The position numbers were made by a program, and so were the translations under genes. Positions 5,358 to 11,678 of a stretch of 11,678 bases of DNA are shown here, one piece after another. Source of the DNA: Calditrichia bacterium (GTDB lineage: Bacteria; Calditrichota; Calditrichia; RBG-13-44-9). The notes under the pieces are model-generated. The model saw only the letters and a program-made list of their open reading frames with translations. It was not told the origin of the DNA and did no database searches. Positions within the stretch are counted from its first letter, which is position 1. Each line of letters starts with the position of its first letter. The stretch lies in NCBI GenBank assembly GCA_026991005.1, contig JALXCH010000560.1, positions 1-11,678 on the forward strand, given 5' to 3'.

Positions 5358-7466
5358 ATGTATTCTCTTTCCCGAAAAAAATTGCAATTTGGGATATTGT
5401 TAAAACCAATGCCGATGGTTGTGTTGTTATTTTTGGGGCTGGTTTTTCAGCTTCGAGTGTGGGCGGCGACCCCACTGACGGCCGAAGATATTTTGAAGAT
5501 GCAATATGTCACCTCTGCGAAAATAAGTCCCGACGGGCAATGGGTGGCTTACACGCGGCGCGTACCCCGAAAGGCAACGGACGAACCCGGTTCGGCTTAC
5601 AGCGAATTGCATGTGCTTTCCCTTAAAACCGGTGAGTCGTTTCCCTTTATTAACGGGAAGGTGAATGTCCATGGTATCGAGTGGCGTCCGGATGGGAGCA
5701 GCATTGCCTTTTTAATGAACCGGGGAAAGAAGGCCAAAACGCAGGTCTGGATGATTCCCCTCGCCGGGGGAGAGGCCATCCAGATTACCCATTCCCCCAC
5801 CAGCGTTTCGGAATTTCACTGGAATCCCAACGGGGAGGAAATTGGCTACCTGGCCGTAACCCCACCATCAAAAAAGGAAAAATTCTTAAAGGAAAAAGGG
5901 TTTCATTTCATTTATTTTGAAGAGGACTGGAAGCACCGGAATTTGTATGTGCAAAAGGTAGGAAAGTACACTGCTCAGGGAGAACCCCGCCAGATAACGC
6001 ACGATATCACCATCTGGTCCTTTGTGTATGCTCCGGATGGTGCCACAATCGCCGTCTCTGCCTCGGAAAAGAACCTGATTGATTACCGATACATGTTCCG
6101 CAAGGTTTATTTGCTGAAGCCCGGGGAGGAGGGATTGCAGCCGATCAGCCAGAACGAAGGGAAGTTGGGGAATTTCCAGTTTAGCCCCGATGGGCGGTTC
6201 CTGGTGTACACGGCGGCTTTTCGCCGCAGCGACCATGCCGTGAGTCAGGTGTATGTGGTGAATCTGGAGACGAAGGAGGTGAAAAATTTAACGGAACCGC
6301 AGTTTCGCGGGCATGTAACCTGGGCAGGCTGGAAGGACAATGGTACGATAGTGTACCTTGCTGCCGAAGGGGTGTGGAATACGCTGAACACCGTCTCCCG
6401 GAAAGGTGGTTCCCGGAATATTATTTTGCACGGAAAGGATGTGGGCATCGTATTTAATCCTCCCAGTTTTACCCCTAAACTAAAGCAGGTGGTTTTTGTG
6501 GGGCAAAGCAGCCAGCATCCCCGGGAGGTGTTTTACTGGAAGAAGAAATCTTTAGTGCGCCTTACGGATTCCAATCCCTGGTTGAAAGAACGTCTGCTGG
6601 GCAAGCAGGAAGTGATTCATTATCCGGCCCGGGATGGGGTGGAAATTGAAGGAATTCTAATTTATCCGGTCGATTACCAGCCCGGTCAGAAATACCCGCT
6701 CATTGTTTCGGTACACGGAGGACCGGAATCCCATTACACGAACGGCTGGTTAAGTTACTACTTCCAGCCCGGACAGGTGCTGGCGGGGCGGGGATATGCG
6801 GTATTTTATCCCAATTATCGGGCAAGTACCGGCTATGGAGTGGAATTTGCCATGAAGTGGCATTACAATAATCCTGCCGGTACGGAGTTCGATGATGTGG
6901 CGGATGGAATTGATTATCTCATTAAAAGCGGTATTGCGGATAGAGACCGTGTTGGGTTAGGCGGAGGTTCTTACGGAGGTTTTGCCGCTGCCTGGTTCGC
7001 CACCTATTACACGAAAAAGGTAAAAGCCGTGTGTATGTTTGTCGGCATCAGCGATCTGATTAGCAAGCGCGGTACCACTGATATTCCGTACGAAGAGCTC
7101 TATGTGCATTCGGGAAAAAAGCTGGAAGAGATGTGGGATTTAAGCCTGAAGCACAGCCCCATTTACTGGGCACACCAGAGCCAGACGGCGGTTCTAATTC
7201 TGGGAGGTACCGCAGATACCCGGGTGCATCCTTCCCAGAGTCTGGAGATGTACCGGCGGTTAAAAATGAATGACCATCCGGCAGTGCGTCTGGTGCAATA
7301 TCCCGGGGAAGGGCATGGCAATCGCCGCCAGCCGGGCCGTATTGACGTGCTCTACCGTACCCTGCAGTGGTACGATTGGTATGTAAAGGAACGGCATCCT
7401 CTCTCGGGACCTATGCCGCCGGTGGATATTAGCGATAAGTACGGTCTGGATTTGCCGCAGGATTAA
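5358..7466 (+). CDS. Secreted S9-family serine peptidase (prolyl oligopeptidase type)
   Basis: AAGGAGG at 5343-5349, 8 nt before ATG 5358, selects this start (702 residues). A long signal peptide (KK at 7-8, hydrophobic 19-34, VWAA near 37) sends it to the periplasm or outside. Residues about 40-410 form a beta-propeller with PD-type repeats: SPDGQWVAY (57-65), RPDGSSIAF (110-118), APDGATIAV (225-233) and SPDGRFLVY (276-284). This is the gate domain that restricts substrates to short peptides. The alpha/beta-hydrolase domain follows, with HGGPESHY (453-460), NYRASTGYG (486-494), nucleophile S538 in GGGSYGGF, D620 in GGTADTRVHP and H653 in GEGHGN. All three catalytic residues are present, so it should be an active dipeptidyl/acylaminoacyl-type peptidase degrading oligopeptides. 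It is divergent from the TPR gene and 106 nt before the nitroreductase gene. Confidence 0.95.
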   Translation: MYSLSRKKLQFGILLKPMPMVVLLFLGLVFQLRVWAATPLTAEDILKMQYVTSAKISPDGQWVAYTRRVPRKATDEPGSAYSELHVLSLKTGESFPFINGKVNVHGIEWRPDGSSIAFLMNRGKKAKTQVWMIPLAGGEAIQITHSPTSVSEFHWNPNGEEIGYLAVTPPSKKEKFLKEKGFHFIYFEEDWKHRNLYVQKVGKYTAQGEPRQITHDITIWSFVYAPDGATIAVSASEKNLIDYRYMFRKVYLLKPGEEGLQPISQNEGKLGNFQFSPDGRFLVYTAAFRRSDHAVSQVYVVNLETKEVKNLTEPQFRGHVTWAGWKDNGTIVYLAAEGVWNTLNTVSRKGGSRNIILHGKDVGIVFNPPSFTPKLKQVVFVGQSSQHPREVFYWKKKSLVRLTDSNPWLKERLLGKQEVIHYPARDGVEIEGILIYPVDYQPGQKYPLIVSVHGGPESHYTNGWLSYYFQPGQVLAGRGYAVFYPNYRASTGYGVEFAMKWHYNNPAGTEFDDVADGIDYLIKSGIADRDRVGLGGGSYGGFAAAWFATYYTKKVKAVCMFVGISDLISKRGTTDIPYEELYVHSGKKLEEMWDLSLKHSPIYWAHQSQTAVLILGGTADTRVHPSQSLEMYRRLKMNDHPAVRLVQYPGEGHGNRRQPGRIDVLYRTLQWYDWYVKERHPLSGPMPPVDISDKYGLDLPQD

Positions 7467-7513
7467 ACGGTGGGAAGTCTGTTGAAGGCAAGGTTTTGCC
7501 ACCCGGTTTAGCA

Positions 7514-7565
7514 TTGATTCCTGACGCGTACACTCCTAAATTGGAATCAGGATTCAAATAGGAGT
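7514..7565 (+). promoter_or_regulatory. Leader with two alternative RNA pairings over the nitroreductase ribosome site
   Basis: Four segments occur in order. A is TTGATTCCTGA (7514-7524), B is ACTCCTA (7532-7538), C is TCAGGATTCAA (7547-7557) and D is TAGGAGT (7559-7565). D contains the ribosome site, 7 nt before ATG 7573. B pairs perfectly with D (7 bp), hiding the site, and a smaller stem can form inside. A pairs with C at 10 of 11 positions. The two folds interleave and compete sterically, as in a switch. The hairpin could instead help end the peptidase transcript. No known riboswitch was recognised. Confidence 0.4.
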
Positions 7566-7572
7566 CCGTAAG

Positions 7573-8124
7573 ATGAGTGGGAATCAAGCTCTGCCGGAAA
7601 CCATTCGTACCATTTTAAATCGCCGATCCTGTCGGGCGTTTTATCCGGAACCTCTTCCCGAAGCCCATGTGCAGGTGCTACTGGAAGCCGTTCGCTGGGC
7701 ACCTTCGGCGGGTAATCGCCAGCCCTGGCATGTGTTTGTGGTGCTTAATAAGCAGGTTCGGGAAGAATTAGCCGATGCCGCGTATGGGCAGGAATTTTTA
7801 GCCCGGGCACCGGTGGTTTTTGTGATGTGTGCCATTCCTTTTCAATCGGCCAGTCGTTATGGGTTGCGGGGAGAGACTTTGTACGTTTACCAGGACACGG
7901 CTGCAGCCGTGCAAAATCTGCTTCTGGCGGCTACTGCACTGGGATACGGCTCTTGCTGGGTAGGTGCGTTCGACGAGCGGTGGGTCCGGGAAGTGCTGGA
8001 ACTTCCCGCGGAATATCGTCCTGTGGCTTTGGTTCCGGTTGGCTTGCCCGCCGAAGAACCGGAACCTCCCGAAAGGCGCCCACTGAAAGAAATCGCCACG
8101 TTTATTGACTCACAGGAGGGGTAA
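7573..8124 (+). CDS. Nitroreductase-family FMN-dependent oxidoreductase
   Basis: This 183-residue protein has the standard size for a single-domain nitroreductase; the family forms cytosolic FMN-binding homodimers that use NAD(P)H. The FMN phosphate motif RRSCRAF is at residues 17-23. SAGNRQPWHVFV (45-56) is the typical second flavin-contact segment, YQDTAAAVQNLLLAA (106-120) the dimer/flavin helix, and GYGSCWVGAFD (124-134) the motif near the isoalloxazine. The C-terminal PVGLPAEEPEPPERRPL is the family's usual ending. The physiological substrate cannot be told; candidates in the family include nitro-compounds, quinones and flavins. AGGAG at 7560-7564 lies 8 nt before the ATG and is within a possible RNA switch. 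The stop is 1 nt before the next gene's ATG, so the two form a coupled pair. Confidence 0.93.
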   Translation: MSGNQALPETIRTILNRRSCRAFYPEPLPEAHVQVLLEAVRWAPSAGNRQPWHVFVVLNKQVREELADAAYGQEFLARAPVVFVMCAIPFQSASRYGLRGETLYVYQDTAAAVQNLLLAATALGYGSCWVGAFDERWVREVLELPAEYRPVALVPVGLPAEEPEPPERRPLKEIATFIDSQEG

Positions 8125-8125
8125 C

Positions 8126-8665
8126 ATGAGTGAATATTTATCGCCGGATTCTGATTTATCTGATGCGCTGCGCACCGCACGCTGGGTGTTCGCCATTCTG
8201 GTGCTTGCCTCTCTGGCGCTCCCACTTTACTACTACCCGCAATTGCCAGAAAGAACCGCCAGTCATTTTAATCTGTCCGGTAAGGCAGATGCCTGGGACA
8301 GCCGCACGGTGTTTGTGGCCACCCAGATGGGTATCACCGGGTTTCTGGCATTGGTTACCCTGGGAATATTGTGGCTCATTCGGCATACCCCGGCTCAATG
8401 GATAAACATCCCCCACAAAGAGTACTGGCTGGCTCCCGAGCGGAAGGAAGGAACTTACCGTCGTATCGAATTCTTTTTACTGTGGATTATGAATCTCACC
8501 TACCTTCTGCTGCTAACCATGTTTTACTTGATTATTTTGTTCAATTTGAAGCGGTTGGTGCTCTCTACCGGATATTTTCTCTTTCCCTTAGTGCTCTACT
8601 TTCTGGGAATGGGAATCATCCTTTATCGCATGATGCGCACCTTCCGCGTTCCACAGGGGGAATAG
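8126..8665 (+). CDS. DUF1648-domain integral membrane protein
   Basis: The ATG at 8126 follows GGAGGGG (8115-8121) inside the end of the nitroreductase gene. The 179-residue protein has about four membrane segments (roughly 18-36, 67-86, 117-143, 149-168). Between the first two lies LPERTASHFNLSGKADAW (40-57), the hallmark of DUF1648, which is found in SdpI-like and other membrane proteins. Conserved-looking PHKEYWLAPER (95-105) sits on the other side. In the SdpI group some members give immunity to a toxin and sense it, but this protein has DUF1648 without an obvious SdpI C-terminal part, so no function is claimed. Its 1-nt spacing from the nitroreductase gene makes co-translation likely. 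Confidence 0.82.
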   Translation: MSEYLSPDSDLSDALRTARWVFAILVLASLALPLYYYPQLPERTASHFNLSGKADAWDSRTVFVATQMGITGFLALVTLGILWLIRHTPAQWINIPHKEYWLAPERKEGTYRRIEFFLLWIMNLTYLLLLTMFYLIILFNLKRLVLSTGYFLFPLVLYFLGMGIILYRMMRTFRVPQGE

Positions 8666-8672
8666 AGAGCAG

Positions 8673-8690
8673 GGGAAGTTGAGGCTTCCC
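8673..8690. other. Short hairpin after the DUF1648 gene
   Basis: GGGAAG (8673-8678) and CTTCCC (8685-8690) form a perfect 6-bp stem with a 6-nt loop 7 nt after the stop. It lacks a T tract on either strand, so it may only be an RNA 3'-end stabiliser or a weak terminator. Confidence 0.35.
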
Positions 8691-8775
8691 GAAAAGAAAG
8701 TAAAATTTTAGAACACGAATTACGGTTGTGAAAAATGAATTGAGGTGAACCCTATTCTGGGAGTACATTTCCAAA

Positions 8776-10521
8776 ATGAAAAATGGTGTGGTGCTTTCGA
8801 AAGGAATCTGGATAACCGGCTGGTTTTTGCTGCTGTTACTTTTCTCGCGCAACGGATGGGGATATCCCGACAGTCTCTATTCGGCTACGGATCAGGAGGC
8901 GATCTGCGAGGTTACGGGAGAAGAGCTGCTCGGTTTCTCCGGCGATTTTTTTCCGCTCTCTCTGGCCGAACGTGCCCGGCAAAGTGCAGCATCCTGGCGG
9001 GGGATGCTTCCCGGCTTTCTGGATTATGAATTTGACGGAATTCCATTACGAAATTCCCTCTGGGGCTACTGGGATAATCAATTTCTGCCCTTCGAATATG
9101 CCCGAAAGCGCAGGGTGGAACCGGCGTTTCATCGTTACCGGATCCATCCCTTGCAATTACCCTTTCACAAAAAACCGGTAACCCGCATTGCCTACTCCCA
9201 GGATTTTGGCTTTGGCATGTCGTATTTTGATGCGGAGTTCCGGCTTCATTACACTCCAACCAATTTTATTCGCCTGGGAGGGGGTAATTACCTGCGCCGG
9301 GGACCTTACCCGGATTACACCGCGACCCAGGTGAATACCTATCGCGCGCAGTTTCACCACCGCTTTTCCGAAAGGTGGACAATGGATCTCTGGTATCTGG
9401 AACTGCGCCACCGCTACGATATTGTGCCCTGGCCCTACTTTACCGCGCTTCAGAAAGTTCATCGGGTAGGCAGATTGTTCTGGGCGCACATTCATCTGGT
9501 GCTTGCTCCCCACCATCGAATTACCATCACTCCCATTCTCCAACCGTGGTTCGATCAGTACTGGAAAGAGCGATATACCGAGCAGTTTAAAACCACCTTA
9601 CTGTCCGGCGGTTTGCAGGGGCGGTACAGCGGGGAGTTTGGACGGCACCATGTGGGGTTATTCGCCCGGGTTTGGCAGGATCGCATCCGTTCCAGCTTGC
9701 ATTTGCGCGAAGTTACTCGCCACCAGGCCGAAACCCACCTGCACTGGCAGTATGATGTTGGTGGCTGGAAATTTGCCGGGGAGGCGGGTCTCTTTTCTGT
9801 ACAGGATGTGGGAAGCGCGTTTCTGGCAGCATTTCGTGGCAGCTATCGCTGGCGTTCGCTGCTAGAGGTGGCTGTGGAAGCGGGAGAAAAACCGCAGGCG
9901 CTCCCCCTGGTGGCACAATATGCCCGGGGAGATTCTCTTCGTCCTTTGTCTTCTCCCCGGCTTCCCAGACGTCGCTCCCTGCAAGCTAGCCTGATCTTCC
10001 GCTGGAAATCTCTTCTGAAATTTTCCCTCACTCCTTTTTACCATCAGTACCTGAATGCTCCCTTTTTTCGCCAGGAGGGAAGCCGCTTCTATCAGAAAGA
10101 TCAGGAAAACCTGGGGATAAGCAGTCGCGCCATCGTGCAGTTACCCATCCTGACCCTGGACAACCGCAGTACCTACACCTATTACAACCAATTTTCTCCC
10201 CTCTGGAATAATGTGGTGATGGTAAAAGTGCCGCTGGAACTGTTTAACCGGGCACTGAAGCTGGAAGGGTATGCTATTTACCATGCCGTTTACGGCTGGC
10301 GTCCGCTGGGCTATACTCCTTTATGGAACCAATTTTTTACCACCGGAAGTAGTGAGGAAACGTATCACTGGCTGGATTTTAAAATACTGGCACATGTAAA
10401 AAGCGCCACCCTGTTTTTCGTGTGGGCTAATACCCTCTCATGGGATTATGCGCTGGTGGATAATTATTGGGAGTTCTACCGTACATTTCGCCTGGGTGTT
10501 TACTGGACTTTGTTTAACTAA
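8776..10521 (+). CDS. Large predicted outer-membrane beta-barrel protein (TonB-plug-like N-terminus)
   Basis: This 581-residue protein has a Sec signal peptide (K9, hydrophobic 11-24, cleavage near NGWG-YPDS, residue 29). Residues about 75-115 (PGFLDYEFDGIPLRN, then NQFLPFEYARKRRVEP) recall the end of a TonB-receptor plug domain, which normally carries the 'DG.P.' pattern. The rest is a run of aromatic, alternating amphipathic strands (for example RAQFHHRF, WTMDLWYLELRHRY, RLFWAHIHLVL). It ends in RLGVYWTLFN, with the aromatic-rich terminal strand usual for barrels. It is shorter than typical TonB-dependent receptors, and no TonB box or SusD partner was recognised, so it may be a porin or lipid/solute channel. 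The start is chosen for its signal peptide. The nearest ribosome-like site, GGGAG (8759-8763), is 12 nt away, which is long, so initiation may be modest. Confidence 0.75.
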   Translation: MKNGVVLSKGIWITGWFLLLLLFSRNGWGYPDSLYSATDQEAICEVTGEELLGFSGDFFPLSLAERARQSAASWRGMLPGFLDYEFDGIPLRNSLWGYWDNQFLPFEYARKRRVEPAFHRYRIHPLQLPFHKKPVTRIAYSQDFGFGMSYFDAEFRLHYTPTNFIRLGGGNYLRRGPYPDYTATQVNTYRAQFHHRFSERWTMDLWYLELRHRYDIVPWPYFTALQKVHRVGRLFWAHIHLVLAPHHRITITPILQPWFDQYWKERYTEQFKTTLLSGGLQGRYSGEFGRHHVGLFARVWQDRIRSSLHLREVTRHQAETHLHWQYDVGGWKFAGEAGLFSVQDVGSAFLAAFRGSYRWRSLLEVAVEAGEKPQALPLVAQYARGDSLRPLSSPRLPRRRSLQASLIFRWKSLLKFSLTPFYHQYLNAPFFRQEGSRFYQKDQENLGISSRAIVQLPILTLDNRSTYTYYNQFSPLWNNVVMVKVPLELFNRALKLEGYAIYHAVYGWRPLGYTPLWNQFFTTGSSEETYHWLDFKILAHVKSATLFFVWANTLSWDYALVDNYWEFYRTFRLGVYWTLFN

Positions 10522-10692
10522 AAACCGGTTTTTCTGAATGTTGCGACTGTTTAAGTCAATCAACGAAAAAGGAATCTTGCTCTTTTCGATAAACAAAAAA
10601 ACATCTGGGAACGCTATTTGGTGTTCCGAGGGAAGCTTGCAGAAATATTTCAAGAAATTAATTGCTGGTAAATTTTAGGGAAGGAATCGGTT
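10522..10692. other. Intergenic region between the barrel protein and pgpA
   Basis: No gene was seen in these 171 nt. The palindrome AAAAACCGGTTTTT overlaps the stop of the barrel gene, and GGAAC/GTTCC (5 bp) occurs further in at about 10608-10627. Neither makes a convincing terminator, and no confident promoter was found. Confidence 0.5.
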
Positions 10693-11139
10693 GTGCGCTA
10701 CGTGTATTATGCGATTGGAACGGGATTGGGTACGGGGTTTTCTCCGATTGCTCCGGGTACAGCAGGCAGCTTGTTGATGCTCCTCCTAATTTATGGACTG
10801 GGACCAATTTCTGCCGGAGTTCTGTTGGGAGTGCTGGTGGTATTGTTCTTTCTGGGGGTGTTTACCGGTACTTACATCGAGAAGGAACGGGGCGAAGATC
10901 CCCCCATTGTGGTGATAGACGAAATGGTGGGGATGGGAATCAGTTTGTGGATGGTGCCTTACGATTGGAGGTTGTATGCTGCTGCCTTTGTGCTTTTTCG
11001 GATATTTGATATCTACAAACCTCCTCCCATAGAAGCCTCCCAGCGGGTCTCCGCCGGTTGGGGCATTATGCTGGATGATGTGATTGCGGGAATTTATGCT
11101 CTAATACTGACCCATTTGATCAATTATTTTTTCTTTTAA
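10693..11139 (+). CDS. pgpA: Phosphatidylglycerophosphatase A family protein
   Basis: This 148-residue inner-membrane enzyme of the PgpA family removes the phosphate from phosphatidylglycerophosphate to make phosphatidylglycerol. Visible family motifs are GTGLGTGFSPIAPGTAGSL (residues 9-27), the acidic EDPPIVVIDEMVGMG (68-82), FRIFDIYKPPPI (102-113) and GWGIMLDDVIAGIYA (122-136). Hydrophobic segments lie at about 27-58, 72-88, 94-106 and 128-147. The conserved acidic residues (D75, E76, D106, D128, D129) are all present, so activity is expected. The start is GTG at 10693, chosen because the protein N-terminus matches the family there and GGGAAGGA (10678-10685) lies 7 nt upstream. It stands alone, with 171 nt before it and the convergent HU gene after it. 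Confidence 0.93.
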   Translation: MRYVYYAIGTGLGTGFSPIAPGTAGSLLMLLLIYGLGPISAGVLLGVLVVLFFLGVFTGTYIEKERGEDPPIVVIDEMVGMGISLWMVPYDWRLYAAAFVLFRIFDIYKPPPIEASQRVSAGWGIMLDDVIAGIYALILTHLINYFFF

Positions 11140-11323
11140 TCCGGGTGGTGCAAGGGCCTGCGGTTTAATCAAATGAACCTGAATTAGACGGTACGAAATG
11201 AAATAGGAAGATTCGGTGAAAAATTTTTATTGGAATTATTTGGGATTTACGCGTAGCGGGAGAGTCAATCAATAAAAAAGCCGGGTCAAAAGGCCCGGCT
11301 TAAGAGAGGGTGTAATTTACATT
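11140..11323. other. Convergent intergenic region after pgpA and HU
   Basis: These 184 nt hold the HU terminator at 11274-11301. No gene longer than a few codons and no tRNA-like fold was seen. No separate terminator for pgpA was found on the plus strand. Confidence 0.5.
11274..11301 (-). terminator. Rho-independent terminator of the HU gene
   Basis: AAGCCGGGTC (11278-11287) and GGCCCGGCTT (11292-11301) form a 10-bp stem (one G-T pair) with loop AAAA. On the minus strand it is followed directly by TTTTTT (11279-11274), a standard intrinsic terminator 22 nt after the HU stop. On the plus strand there is no T tract beyond TT. Confidence 0.92.
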
Positions 11324-11596
11324 TTATGAGAACATTTCTTTCAAAGCTTTACCTGGTTTAAATACAGGCACTTTCCGTGCCGGGATCTGGATTTTCTCAC
11401 CCGTGCGCGGATTGCGGGCTTCCCGCGGCGGACGTTCCACTACTTTAAAAGCTCCAAAACCCACCAGGTTTACTGCTCCCCCGTTTTTTAATTCTTCAGT
11501 AACAACACCCACGAAAGCTTCTACAAATTCGCTGGCTTCTTTTCGGGTTTTACCGGTTTTAGATGCCAGAGCATCAATTAGTTCTTTCTTGTTCAT
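11324..11596 (-). CDS. HU-family DNA-binding protein
   Basis: This 90-residue protein has the exact HU/IHF family length and fold pattern. Residues 1-45 form the helical dimerisation part (MNKKELIDALASKTG, then EELKNGGAVNLVGFGAF at 34-50). The DNA-binding arm follows, with the signature RNPRTGEKIQIPA (61-73) and the intercalating proline, and then VPVFKPGKALKEMF (76-89). It binds and bends DNA as a dimer in the nucleoid. The start is fixed by AAGGAGG 6 nt upstream. It appears monocistronic: the upstream side reaches the window edge with a promoter-like TTGACA, and a strong terminator follows the stop. The sequence is ordinary HU, with no features that mark it as IHF. Confidence 0.97.
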   Translation of the reverse strand: MNKKELIDALASKTGKTRKEASEFVEAFVGVVTEELKNGGAVNLVGFGAFKVVERPPREARNPRTGEKIQIPARKVPVFKPGKALKEMFS

Positions 11597-11630
11597 AATA
11601 GCCTCCTTTTAAATATAGAATTTTAATTCG

Positions 11631-11663
11631 TATCAATTTGATAAAATACATACAAAATGTCAA
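11631..11663 (-). promoter_or_regulatory. Possible HU promoter -35 and adjacent palindrome
   Basis: TTGACA is present on the minus strand at 11663-11658. No good -10 lies at 16-18 nt; the closest match, TATCAA, is at 14 nt. That segment is half of the perfect palindrome TATCAA-T-TTGATA (11631-11643), which might be an operator. The promoter call is weak. Confidence 0.3.
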
Positions 11664-11678
11664 GAGGAAATTAAGAGA

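Noticed and set aside
7487..7500. GGCAA-GGTT-TTGCC hairpin after the peptidase as a terminator
   Set aside because: The stem is only 5 bp and no T tract follows; I would not call it.
8105..8125. Upstream start for the DUF1648 protein
   Set aside because: GGAGGGG is correctly spaced for ATG 8126.
10518..10533. AAAAACCGGTTTTT palindrome at the barrel gene stop as a terminator
   Set aside because: There is no proper loop and mostly A-T pairs; it is more likely chance.

Overview
This window looks like chromosomal DNA from a Gram-negative bacterium. It carries two predicted outer-membrane barrel proteins, several Sec-type signal peptides, a PgpA-type phospholipid enzyme and an HU protein. Strong GGAGG ribosome sites precede most genes. 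The protein mix would fit the FCB/Calditrichota side of the tree, but that placement is inference and no marker gene here settles it.

Layout, left to right. Positions 1-706 (minus strand) are visibly AT-rich and hold two closely spaced genes. The first is a small protein with two excisionase/MerR-like DNA-binding segments. The second is a secreted protein that runs off the left edge and is built of near-identical 14-residue repeats. The second gene is easy to miss because its stop lies outside the window. Divergent to this pair, and possibly sharing a -35 element with it, is a pteridine-reductase-like SDR (837-1571). It converges on a minus-strand cluster that reads from 5080 down to 1576: a membrane-anchored TPR protein, a small outer-membrane barrel protein, a likely 25-residue small ORF containing a strong hairpin, a LytS-type histidine kinase and a LytTR response regulator. 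The gaps in this cluster are 44 nt, 43 nt, a 4-nt overlap and a 4-nt overlap, so it may be one operon linking envelope proteins to a signalling pair.

Divergent from that cluster is a secreted S9 (prolyl-oligopeptidase) peptidase (5358-7466). Next come a nitroreductase and a DUF1648-type membrane protein, 1 nt apart, with an RNA-switch-like leader over the nitroreductase ribosome site. They are followed by a large barrel protein (8776-10521), pgpA (10693-11139), and an HU gene on the minus strand (11324-11596) with a textbook terminator.

Most of the window is ordinary core or envelope metabolism. The parts most worth a second look are the left-edge repeat-protein/DNA-binding pair, the small ORF plus hairpin before the kinase, and the alternative-fold leader before the nitroreductase. 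No tRNA, rRNA, CRISPR array or insertion sequence was seen. No gene-free stretch exceeds 300 bases; the longest is 5081-5357.
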